DNA from: a virus
Length of the DNA stretch: 35,452 nucleotides
Direction: 5' to 3' (one strand)
Virus record (IMG/VR): IMGVR_UViG_3300025141_000351
Coordinates: 1-35,452 of that record
The notes under the pieces were generated by a model. That model was given only the letters and a program-made list of their open reading frames with translations, ran no database searches and was not told the origin of the DNA. Below are positions 16,101 through 23,925 of the stretch, piece after piece. How positions within the stretch are numbered: position 1 is the first letter of the stretch; each line of letters begins with the position of its first letter. A program made the translations under genes and the position numbers.

Positions 16101-18793
16101 CAATAGCCCTCTTCATATGATTCTTTTGTGAAAAAGTGGTATTTGTTACCAAAAGGTATATCTATTGAAAACTCTTTTCCATCTTTGATTAAATTAAATT
16201 GTGTTGGCGAATGCTTAGTGGTGATTGGGGTTTGGTTAATTCTATAGCGCCTTGTAACCTTTCTAACCTTTTGGTTGTCGTAATCAAGCGACACATGCAG
16301 GTTTTCATAAATGTTGTTTCTTCGAAGAACTTTAGCAACTGGATGTTCCCCCGTGCGAAGTTGTTTCCACGATGGATATCCATAAGGGCCATTATAATTT
16401 TGATATATATATGCCAGCACGGAGTCGGTTTGCGATGGGTTTGTAAGATTAAACATATTGGGATGAACATATGTTGTGCCGGCATGGTTGAGCGCAAGCA
16501 ATGTATTTGGTTCTGCAAGCATTGTATTCTCATCAAATTCTAAAATTTGAATATCTCCAACAATAACAGCATTCATCCCAACAAAGTCGAGTATTGTTTC
16601 TTGTTCTTGACCTTCGTTATAAACAGTTATCAAAGGGCCCTCGCTTTGACTTACAAATGGTATACCCTCAAGTAAAGTGTCGGCGGCCAGCACTTGTGCG
16701 CGGCTGGCGTTATAGAAGTCGTGATAATCAAAGCCAAAAAATGGATTATACATAGAAGATGTTAAATTGGTTATAGTTTCTAAATCTGAAGAAACTGCTC
16801 CGTCTGGAGCAAACGTATATACTGACGCGTCTCTCACCCACTTGTATTGTAACTCTGTTCTTGGTATTTGCCGGTTAACAAACCAATTGTCATATGAAAT
16901 GCTAGCACTGGTCGCAACAACATCCGTTGCATCCGGTGCTGCAAAAAATTTATTAGCCTGTCGCAATAGGTTTCTGGGCGTTTTGTGATATGAGGCGCTC
17001 ATTGGCGTCGATGAATCATAGCCGCCACTTAAAGAGTGTCTGGTATACAAAGTGTCTAAAGACTTTCTTGCATTATAATTTCTCCATGGCAGAGCGTTAT
17101 ATGGAGAATACTGTCCCGCTTCAATGTCTAAATACGCCGTTGAACTCTCCAATATCCCGCCCGGGGCTGAAAATCTTTCAACAATAACATGATCATTAAC
17201 GACGCTGTTGACGCTACGATCTGGCAAAGCGTAGTCTATAACGGGAACGTCTGCCGACCAACTGACAAAAGTTGAATTTGTTTCTGTTACAGAAATTTCC
17301 CCTCCGCGAGTAATAAATCTATTATTTACATCTCTACCAGAAGTTTGTACAATTTCATATGAAGAACTATAGTTTCCAATGCTATGATGCTGATTAGCTG
17401 AAGCTGAAACAGTTCGAATATTTCTAATATTTACAGGGCGTTTTGCATACCCCCCTCTTGTATATTTTCCTATAGGTTTGTTCAGGTCATATGTGCCATT
17501 AACAATTCTAGGGTTGCCGATCGTAATTAGATTGTTGGCTGTATCAACGCCGACTCTATAGCCTTCGCTCCGGTCGTTAGACCCGGTTACAAGCAGCTGT
17601 CCGTGTCTGTATTGGTAGCCACCAACAGTTTCTTCTGTCCACGGGCCCTGTAGCGGCACCTCCCCATAAGAATCTAAGTGCATATTTTCTAATGAAATAT
17701 TATACGCCAGACCAGTTAAATCGTTTGAAGCGGTTATAGAAGAACTAAAAACCGTGAAAGGCAATCTTTCTTGTCTGTAATATTCTCTTTCTGAATCTCC
17801 CAAAGAGGATCCGTCATAACACCGCATACGCATTTTTCGTCTAGGATCAACATAATCTAGTGTAATCTGATCTAATCCATTATCAACTGCCTTAAATGGC
17901 AATCCGTAATCGTCATCTACAGATGAAGTGTAAAATTCAGCATAAATCCCATCAGCAGGGTACCCACTAATTGTTTTCTCTTCTTCATATTTTCCATAAA
18001 TATAATTTACATTTTGTTTTCTTTTGGGGTTTGAGCCCGGGCCGTAAGTCTGGTAAATTTCATAAGAGTCTTTCACGGGCCTAGAGTGTTCTCGCTGCAG
18101 CGCTCTAATTTGATTGTGTCGGATTTGGACTCTATTCTGTGCTATGCCGCGGTGGCCACCGCCGCCGACAAAGGCGGCGGATCCAGCCACCAAATTGGCG
18201 TGGCCGCTTATACTAATATTGTTAGCCTCAGAGCCGCCGGCGAGGGCTTTAATCGTCTTGGATGTGGCCGCAGCACCGGAAGAGGCTGTAAGGGCGCTGA
18301 CGCCGCTAGACGGCTTGCTGGCGGCGCCGCCTGTGGTGATTCCAGAGCCATATTTAATATTGCTAGCATCGACAACACCATTAATTGCATCAACAATTTT
18401 ATTTAATGTGCTGGTTGTATCGCCCTGAATCTTTACGTGGATTTGAGTCGAACTCGGCGAACCTAAACTAGTCATAGTAAAAATTCTTATTGTATCGCCC
18501 GTGCCTGCGGCTGAGACTGGAACACCAATATCAAGATAAATTCCATTTGAATGAGCGGAGCATATCAAGCAATCTATACACTTTGCGTTGTAAATAAAAG
18601 GCTCTCTATCTCGTTCGGCTCTGTACTTCCACCAAAAACCGTGCTTTCTTTCATTTCCGGGCGCACCGGTCGAAGATGTGTGCACAGAAGATTCTACATA
18701 TGATATCCGCTTATTGCCATCATATATACTAAGGTTTCCGATTCCTACTGTCTTCTCAAAATGAGGATCTTTATTTTTTACATTACCCGCCAT
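13136..18793 (-). CDS. Giant virion protein, tail/baseplate (1885 aa)
   Basis: The largest gene in the window and of unknown precise function. The protein is Tyr/Asn/Ser-rich and beta-like, typical of phage fibres or baseplate periphery. Near the N-terminus there is a C-x2-C-x2-C cluster (C72, C75, C78). Residues about 90-200 form an Ala/Gly/Ser-rich segment with TLNKIVDAINGV and EANNISISG, reminiscent of small beta domains found in flagellar hook-associated and phage adhesin proteins; its DNA (about 18130-18350) is visibly richer in G+C than its surroundings. The C-terminal ~350 residues are more charged. The frame extends to an ATG at 18910, but only the ATG at 18793 has an AGGAGGG site, and it joins the previous stop as TAATG. 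The extra 39 residues are Arg/His/Thr-rich shadow sequence of the upstream gene. Confidence 0.78.
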   Translation of the reverse strand: MAGNVKNKDPHFEKTVGIGNLSIYDGNKRISYVESSVHTSSTGAPGNERKHGFWWKYRAERDREPFIYNAKCIDCLICSAHSNGIYLDIGVPVSAAGTGDTIRIFTMTSLGSPSSTQIHVKIQGDTTSTLNKIVDAINGVVDASNIKYGSGITTGGAASKPSSGVSALTASSGAAATSKTIKALAGGSEANNISISGHANLVAGSAAFVGGGGHRGIAQNRVQIRHNQIRALQREHSRPVKDSYEIYQTYGPGSNPKRKQNVNYIYGKYEEEKTISGYPADGIYAEFYTSSVDDDYGLPFKAVDNGLDQITLDYVDPRRKMRMRCYDGSSLGDSEREYYRQERLPFTVFSSSITASNDLTGLAYNISLENMHLDSYGEVPLQGPWTEETVGGYQYRHGQLLVTGSNDRSEGYRVGVDTANNLITIGNPRIVNGTYDLNKPIGKYTRGGYAKRPVNIRNIRTVSASANQHHSIGNYSSSYEIVQTSGRDVNNRFITRGGEISVTETNSTFVSWSADVPVIDYALPDRSVNSVVNDHVIVERFSAPGGILESSTAYLDIEAGQYSPYNALPWRNYNARKSLDTLYTRHSLSGGYDSSTPMSASYHKTPRNLLRQANKFFAAPDATDVVATSASISYDNWFVNRQIPRTELQYKWVRDASVYTFAPDGAVSSDLETITNLTSSMYNPFFGFDYHDFYNASRAQVLAADTLLEGIPFVSQSEGPLITVYNEGQEQETILDFVGMNAVIVGDIQILEFDENTMLAEPNTLLALNHAGTTYVHPNMFNLTNPSQTDSVLAYIYQNYNGPYGYPSWKQLRTGEHPVAKVLRRNNIYENLHVSLDYDNQKVRKVTRRYRINQTPITTKHSPTQFNLIKDGKEFSIDIPFGNKYHFFTKESYEEGYWVVGPGSAEFTPLNRMNDFNDEFDIIPNYDNSKFVKMADRPWTLVNYSETVYPRDENVGKSITVNRDYWRRTRDYYSEYGSPWPRSEGGINIQESFWSDDQNDRISYRVNSQGDTILASSWPMEVVTASTPSEEKSGELMRFDTCFLANTYGADGGACPVAATGSEVNAKFGRFYGHCRPQSEVTVNYFPIGGGETGGYPPFPESYAKWAADLATRAKTLGYSILPEFRISEYIRTIDSEVETDYYGKGAYTLRVDGVYDNNQIGSGVLHLETYSHSDKINNLDTFRQHYDEPTAIELTMDVLVKFRPRKEFYPVYRTLDLAEQFSQSYGNEASLTGSQKSWRTVLAPFYAPGIMYNSIKAGIAVDYPFVDMTQNQSATAPTGGCHDVYENRMPFEAILEPAHYSQQVKRNQFNPIYQATTMFDWDPENPIDSTGSIGATDGVYEKMAHNFFAETIDFFTQNVTTIKSKPLSQWQEKMAGEKLWTGGDNNMSLEQVANGVTDSTDTSYIKKYAMDVFIKKKGAWAQSTAAHWFGAYPYVHHVPPYWASSPTNLLDPDDADKSAFLGSGWATVCVEGQKCCTGASLNPTMSMGENESYMRIVFDPTVIAASEPERFLKGAFTVSDIANNSEFTFVNVGMENALGSTPAGAMPLSSSINIFGLDNEDRWTVAPKWESLIRNYAYEGENGLIPSIDDYNSPFPSIWQQQGKDFTKKTEGLFLEVKSSDLSDNITTGSLVDMAGFELGEKRIGEAKAKKVLQEAIVAIPFYTNKQGIEQFLNIPIEQFEEAYSIVKEDKTAEQSLNSIVDLINKMRKYVMIPQFDFVKTRDESTEPLVTAYDYFVRKTMQPFAMYIFETTVLANKTDLQQYWENNFNKGSASQDATLTKIKISHPIKDGEMISPEMLRLAGLEGKLPSDLRFKIFKIKYKAQTNYYETYEKYTGVTSKYHYKTPKFSYNWPYDYFSLAEMGKLEVTLQVENKSIVTGSATEA

Positions 18794-21700
18794 TATGACC
18801 CTCCTGTTGGTACGCCACCGGGTAGTGCACCGCCGCCGCCTGTGCCGCCGCCTGAAGTGCCGGCAGATTTGCCCGGCGGATATTTGCAGCACTTCTTGGG
18901 TGCGCAGCACTTATATTTTTTAGTAGTAGCGTTGTTATTAATCTCTTTCCACGCATTTGGATTCATCGCCTGCCAGTCGGCGCCGAATTGGCCGCTGTAT
19001 GGACTATTCTTGGCCTTGTCGTCACAACAGTATTCATACATACATTTACTTGGATCGTGGACGGTTCTTTTATGAGAAACATAGTTCATAGATTTCGTAC
19101 CCGGAAACGGGCTGGGGGCGCCGGGCGGCAGGCTGGCCGCGGCTGGTAGAAATCCATCATCTTTGCACGCCGGGAATAAACATAGTGCGTTGTCTGCCGA
19201 GGTCGGCTCCTTTGGGGTTTTTCCATATTTATCTTTGCCAAAGTTTGAAGCTTTGGCAATTGTATTTCCACTTTTGTCTTTTAATTCTCTTTGCTTACAA
19301 ACAGAATTATGCTTACATAAATTTTGATCATGCTGTACACACTGATTACCATACGTATTTTGATGCTCTTTGTAGTTTGAGGCTTTTTTGTCTTTGCAAC
19401 ACTTGTATTTGCACCTCTTTGAATCGGGTACATTTATTAAGTCCGTGCCATTGCGGAGGTTTGGATCGCCACTCTTGGGGCAGCCTGTTATTTTGCAGCA
19501 ATGGTTTGATTTATTATTTTTTGTACAAGGCTTTGTATTCGGATCAGAATCATAGTTAACAACTTCTAACCCAGCAGCTTTCTCTTGTGTAGACAGAACT
19601 TTTTTGCAGCCATACTTATATTCACACAAATCTGGATTACATTTACTACATTCGTTTCCGGTCAGCGGGTTCTTCTTATCCCAGTTTCCGACTTTTTTGC
19701 ATGTATTTTTCGCGGTGGGATCACAACAGCCAACAACATCTTTGTATTTGCAACAATCCTTACATACGCCCGGGCCGCAGCCTTGAGGTACGTTATCTGC
19801 TACCTCTTTTACCTTCTTCCAATAATTTGTTGCGGCGCTATCATAACAACCCTCTAAATATTTACATTTTTCATTATCCTTTTCTTTAGCTTTCGGATCA
19901 TAATTAGAAGCACATTTATCAGTGCAGCCGGATTTATATTTACACGGGCCAGCATCGGTGGCGCACGGATCATAATTTAATGCATTTTTGTCCCTACACC
20001 CGTAAAAGACACAAGACCCAGGTGTGTGCACATCCGCCTCCGGATCATAATTATCTGCAAAGCGGCCTTGGCCGCCGAGATTTCCCTGTGTGCACAAAGC
20101 TTCGCCGGGCCATTGCTTACAGCCTTTAGTTTTCGGCTTTGACGGCGGCTGGTGCTTTTTCACGGGGTTGTTGTTTTTTGGCTTACTTTTCTCTTTTGTT
20201 TTTGTTTCGCCGTTTTCATCACCGCCGCCGCCGGTGGGAACCACATCAATAATTATTTCATCGTCGGATTGCCAATTTAGATCGGTAGGTATTATATTAT
20301 TATGATCATAAATGAGGACGGCGACCTCTATATCTTCACCAAGATCAACGTTGCCCGGAACCCCAGGTATAACTTGCTGTATGCCGGGGTCATCAAAATT
20401 AACTTCAGTCTCTTTTAAGACATCAACAGTCGGGTCGTCGTCTGTTTCATAATTGTTGTTTGGATCGAGCGGAATGCCTATCCATGGCGGCTCAGTAGGT
20501 CCAGTGTGGCCGGCATCGCCGGGGCTCGGCATAGTCAGAAAAAGTGGCGCTGGGTACCGGTATTTATTGCGTGACAACACATGATTTTCAACAATAGTTC
20601 GCACTTCTTCAGAAGCGTTTGCCGAAGCTGGAATTAAATTAGCCACCGCCGTATCAAGCGCGTTGTCCAGCCATTTATATAATTCTACAAACTTCTCTAT
20701 GTTGGTCACTTCCTCAATCTTATCAAAAAACAAGTGTCTAAGTTTTTCTAACCCTTTATACTTGCCTCTATAGCGATTTACTGGTTCGCCAATTTGATTA
20801 TTAAAATCATCAATAGAGGCAAAGAAATTCAACATTCTTCTAGATATTATTTCGTACATACTTGCTTCTATCGAAAAGAAGTGTTTAACAGGCCTAGACT
20901 CTCTAGTAAAAAAGAGATCGTCTGTAGATAAAATATTTACGAGATCGCTAGAATATAAATTCTCTGGCTGCAATTGCCTATTGGTTGGAATGAATTCAAA
21001 AGTAGTTGGCAACTTACTAGCTGTAAAGCCGTAACCCTTGGCTGTGTGGTTGGCTTTGGCGTGGGCGCCGAAGTTGCCATAGCTATCTCGCAATGTCGCC
21101 GATCCAGAGGAAACATCTCTTATTAAAAATTCACCACTTGAATCCGCTGTTAGCGTCGTTTCGAAATCCCAATTGAGGGCCAGCGCTTCAGCTTTAGGAA
21201 TGTGGCCGGTCGCGGTGCCGGCTGAAGATGATAAAACACTTTGAGCCGGATTCAATCTGCCAAAGTTATTTGGATCTTTGGCATGATACTGCATTTCTTC
21301 ATCAGAAATATAATCATGCCACACTCGCAAAGAAGAAAAACGAACATCAGACTTTACTGAAACGCTTCCAGTAAAGCCATCTCTGTGAGCGCCAACAAAG
21401 AATCTTTTGTTAGAGCCGGTTATAAAATCGCCAGCAGTGTCTGTGGAGATAGAAGATGACAAAGAAAACTCATCTAGCACTTCTCCCAAATAATTGTTAA
21501 TGCCATAAAAATCTAAATAAAATCCAGAAGAGGTAATCACATTTGAAGAAATTGGATAATTCGTAGGCCTGACCCTAACGGCGAAATTCCATTTTGAATT
21601 ATCATACACTTTCGCGCTAGATTCTCCGTCTTGTGGATATGTACTAGTACTAATCTCTGGCAAGAAGCCGGTTGAACTTGTTAGCCTAAAATAAACACGT

Positions 21701-23925
21701 TCGCCGTTGTCAACTTTAACGGCTTGGACCTGAAAGTCTCTGTCTGGGCTGCCAAACAATGAATCAGTATCGTCCATGCTCGCCGTAGAACTATGGCAGC
21801 CGAACAAAGAAACTGTTGTCAATAGTGATAAGTCTGACGAACCGGTGTGATTTGAAGTAGGAAGTTTTGGAAAAATAACTTCTGCCTCTGCGCTAAATGG
21901 CACATAAAGATCCGAAGACGCAGAAATAAATCCGTAATCACTTGAAGAGCTAGGATACTGATATATCACCGCAGATCTATCCCCAGATCTACTGTTGAAA
22001 CCAGTAAAATCAATTACCTTCTTTTTTGTAGCCACTGATTCATGCGTATTTTTTAATTCGTATTCAACGTTGTCGCCATATAAATTGAGCCTGAACAAAT
22101 CATCATCTACGCCAAAGCAGCGAAATAGGTTGCGAAAAGCTTTTTCAGTGCCCTTTGATTTATTAATATATGAAAGATTGTTATATATGTTTTTGTATAT
22201 TAAATTTTTAACATTGTGAAGCTTTTCTTCATATAATTTCTTTTCGCCTCGGGCCAAAATTTGCTCAATTACTTTAGATTGCAAAAATATCTCAGGCGGG
22301 TCAAACCCCGTAGATGTTAATAATTTTTTATTATGCGGTATTGGCTTTATGCTACCAGAAGCATAATATGGTTCTTTAAGTCGATTTATATGACTTATTT
22401 GTCCATACAAGGTGTCTAAGTAGCTGGCCACCATTTGCAATAAGTTTGCCAACGTTTCGCCAGTTTCACCATCTTCGTCTCTTATCCACTGAGGCATTGA
22501 ATTATAAAGGCTAGCATTGTTTGCTGCATCGTGCTGTGAACCACTAGTTTCCAGATCTGTTATAAGTGCTTGTACATCTGAATGACTGCTATAAACAACC
22601 GGGCTTCCTTTTTCTTCATCGGTGGCTCCGGAATCAACCATCGCCGACCCTGTATGTCTAGCGCCGGAAGAGTAACCGACCCACTGCCCATTTGAAACGC
22701 GCCCTGAATAATCTAAAACAAGATCGTCATCAAGCGCTGCAGTAGTAGAACCTAAGATGCCTTCATTAAATTTATAATAAAGGCCCAAGTCGACCAAGTT
22801 GCTGTCTATACTGCTGCTATAATAATATTTCGCCTTATCTGTGTTAGTTCCGCCGGCGACATTGGTAAAATAATTACGACCTATTTCCTGTGCGCTTCTT
22901 GCTGTTTTCCAAAAACGAAAATCATCAAGCGAGCCAGAAAGCTTACCATAGCCAAGATAACTTGTAGCACTGGTTAAGCCACCACCTATAGCGGCAATTG
23001 TTGCTATACTAGAACCAGTTAAGTGGTGGGCAAGGGCCAAGTCTGCGCCGAGATCGCCGGTCGCTGACACAGACTTATAAACGCCGTCGACATAAAGCTC
23101 AACTTGGTAATAATTGTCGTCAGATATAGAAAAAACAATCGCATAGTGATGCCACAAACTATCAGCAATGGTTGTCAAGCCAGTGTCTAAAGAAGCTGCG
23201 ATTTGAGTAGTATATCCAGTCGGCCAGCCGGTGGCCGGATATGCTACAGCATAATAAGAAACTTTTAAATTGCCGGGCGATGTCGAATCAGTGTAGATAA
23301 ACAGCCTTCTCTCGTCGTCAACATTTTTTATGTAAAAAACACATTCGTTTTGCGTTTCAGTTGATGCATTTAGGAATACATCCTTTTTTAGCCAAAATTC
23401 AACCGTGGCGCCATTAGACCAATTAACTTCTAAATTGCTTGTTTGGTTGACCTCTGTGTCATAAATATTATCTTTATGTGGGCCGCCATACGCTAAAATA
23501 TATTCAGGCGTATCTGTTTGTCCAAAGCCGCTTACCAACGTGCTGGTGCCGTCCCACGTAGTCGCCGCGGCGCCGAACGTTACATATCCAGTTTTTTTCG
23601 GATAATTATTATCAAAAACATATTGTTCTAGCGGAGTTAATTCATTATAAAATTTAAGCTGCTCGGCTTTTGAGCCGTCATATGGGTATTGGTTATAAAT
23701 TCTCTTTATTGCATTTGTATAATATTTACTGGCTAAACCAAACTTTGCAAAATTAGCAGGATCACTATAATCTACATCTGGTAAATATTGACTTTTATCT
23801 TTGGAATATTCTTTTACTAATTCCGGAGACTCAACATCCGTAAACAATTCCGCTAACGTCTTCTTTGTTAAGCCACGGGTACCTGCTAATTGCTTCTTGT
23901 GTTTATCAAGATATTTTTTAGTCAT
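18793..23925 (-). CDS. Giant LamG-containing tail protein with Cys-rich repeats (1710 aa)
   Basis: Likely a baseplate/tail-fibre protein that binds surface glycans. It starts with a charged region (YNQYPYDGSKAEQ, ELTPLEQYVFDNNYP) that looks like an assembly domain. A LamG/concanavalin-like domain follows at about 150-360 (ATVEFWLKKD, LWHHYAIVFS, GSLDDFRFWKTARSAQEI), with a second degenerate one at about 640-880 (WNFAVRVR, SSLRVWHDYISDEEM). Residues ~980-1150 are helical and charged. After a Pro/Lys linker, residues 1268-1682 hold about eleven degenerate Cys repeats (separate entry). The last 28 residues are Gly/Pro/Ser-rich. The ATG directly follows the previous stop (TAAATG) with a GGTGG site. 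Coming two genes after gp6, it could stand where T4 has gp7, but that is only positional. Glycan binding is inferred from the fold. Confidence 0.78.
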   Translation of the reverse strand: MTKKYLDKHKKQLAGTRGLTKKTLAELFTDVESPELVKEYSKDKSQYLPDVDYSDPANFAKFGLASKYYTNAIKRIYNQYPYDGSKAEQLKFYNELTPLEQYVFDNNYPKKTGYVTFGAAATTWDGTSTLVSGFGQTDTPEYILAYGGPHKDNIYDTEVNQTSNLEVNWSNGATVEFWLKKDVFLNASTETQNECVFYIKNVDDERRLFIYTDSTSPGNLKVSYYAVAYPATGWPTGYTTQIAASLDTGLTTIADSLWHHYAIVFSISDDNYYQVELYVDGVYKSVSATGDLGADLALAHHLTGSSIATIAAIGGGLTSATSYLGYGKLSGSLDDFRFWKTARSAQEIGRNYFTNVAGGTNTDKAKYYYSSSIDSNLVDLGLYYKFNEGILGSTTAALDDDLVLDYSGRVSNGQWVGYSSGARHTGSAMVDSGATDEEKGSPVVYSSHSDVQALITDLETSGSQHDAANNASLYNSMPQWIRDEDGETGETLANLLQMVASYLDTLYGQISHINRLKEPYYASGSIKPIPHNKKLLTSTGFDPPEIFLQSKVIEQILARGEKKLYEEKLHNVKNLIYKNIYNNLSYINKSKGTEKAFRNLFRCFGVDDDLFRLNLYGDNVEYELKNTHESVATKKKVIDFTGFNSRSGDRSAVIYQYPSSSSDYGFISASSDLYVPFSAEAEVIFPKLPTSNHTGSSDLSLLTTVSLFGCHSSTASMDDTDSLFGSPDRDFQVQAVKVDNGERVYFRLTSSTGFLPEISTSTYPQDGESSAKVYDNSKWNFAVRVRPTNYPISSNVITSSGFYLDFYGINNYLGEVLDEFSLSSSISTDTAGDFITGSNKRFFVGAHRDGFTGSVSVKSDVRFSSLRVWHDYISDEEMQYHAKDPNNFGRLNPAQSVLSSSAGTATGHIPKAEALALNWDFETTLTADSSGEFLIRDVSSGSATLRDSYGNFGAHAKANHTAKGYGFTASKLPTTFEFIPTNRQLQPENLYSSDLVNILSTDDLFFTRESRPVKHFFSIEASMYEIISRRMLNFFASIDDFNNQIGEPVNRYRGKYKGLEKLRHLFFDKIEEVTNIEKFVELYKWLDNALDTAVANLIPASANASEEVRTIVENHVLSRNKYRYPAPLFLTMPSPGDAGHTGPTEPPWIGIPLDPNNNYETDDDPTVDVLKETEVNFDDPGIQQVIPGVPGNVDLGEDIEVAVLIYDHNNIIPTDLNWQSDDEIIIDVVPTGGGGDENGETKTKEKSKPKNNNPVKKHQPPSKPKTKGCKQWPGEALCTQGNLGGQGRFADNYDPEADVHTPGSCVFYGCRDKNALNYDPCATDAGPCKYKSGCTDKCASNYDPKAKEKDNEKCKYLEGCYDSAATNYWKKVKEVADNVPQGCGPGVCKDCCKYKDVVGCCDPTAKNTCKKVGNWDKKNPLTGNECSKCNPDLCEYKYGCKKVLSTQEKAAGLEVVNYDSDPNTKPCTKNNKSNHCCKITGCPKSGDPNLRNGTDLINVPDSKRCKYKCCKDKKASNYKEHQNTYGNQCVQHDQNLCKHNSVCKQRELKDKSGNTIAKASNFGKDKYGKTPKEPTSADNALCLFPACKDDGFLPAAASLPPGAPSPFPGTKSMNYVSHKRTVHDPSKCMYEYCCDDKAKNSPYSGQFGADWQAMNPNAWKEINNNATTKKYKCCAPKKCCKYPPGKSAGTSGGGTGGGGALPGGVPTGGS
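18799..18805 (-). promoter_or_regulatory. Ribosome binding site fixing the start at 18793
   Basis: AGGAGGG on the minus strand, five bases before the ATG at 18793. It lies inside the end of the 1710-aa gene, whose TAA shares a base with this ATG, giving a coupled start. It rules against the ATG at 18910, which would overlap the upstream gene by 118 bases. Confidence 0.85.
18880..20124 (-). repeat. About eleven degenerate Cys-rich protein repeats
   Basis: Residues 1268-1682 of the 1710-aa protein repeat a pattern close to GC-x-D-x2-A-x-NYDP-x-A, then C-x-Y, at intervals of about 24-50 residues. The clearest copies are GCRDKNALNYDP, GCTDKCASNYDP, GCYDSAATNY and CKDKKASNY; others are looser. 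I count about 40 cysteines in about 415 residues. At the DNA level the NYDP codons recur as ggatcataatt on the plus strand (near 19893, 19966 and 20042), but the copies are otherwise diverged, so this is an old protein repeat, not a recent DNA duplication. Similar GC-x-D-x2-A-x-NYDP motifs occur in secreted proteins of environmental bacteria and in some aquatic phage proteins, by memory. Confidence 0.85.

Noticed and set aside
18794-18910. Longer N-terminus for the 1885-aa protein from the ATG at 18910
   Set aside because: It would overlap the preceding gene by 118 bases, has no ribosome site, and translates to Arg/His/Thr-rich sequence from the Gly/Pro-coding end of that gene. The ATG at 18793 has AGGAGGG and a TAATG junction.
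18880-20124. Repeating DNA pattern as a CRISPR-like or tandem DNA array
   Set aside because: Only short codon-level matches (ggatcataatt) recur, at irregular spacing and in one reading frame; the repeat is at the protein level.
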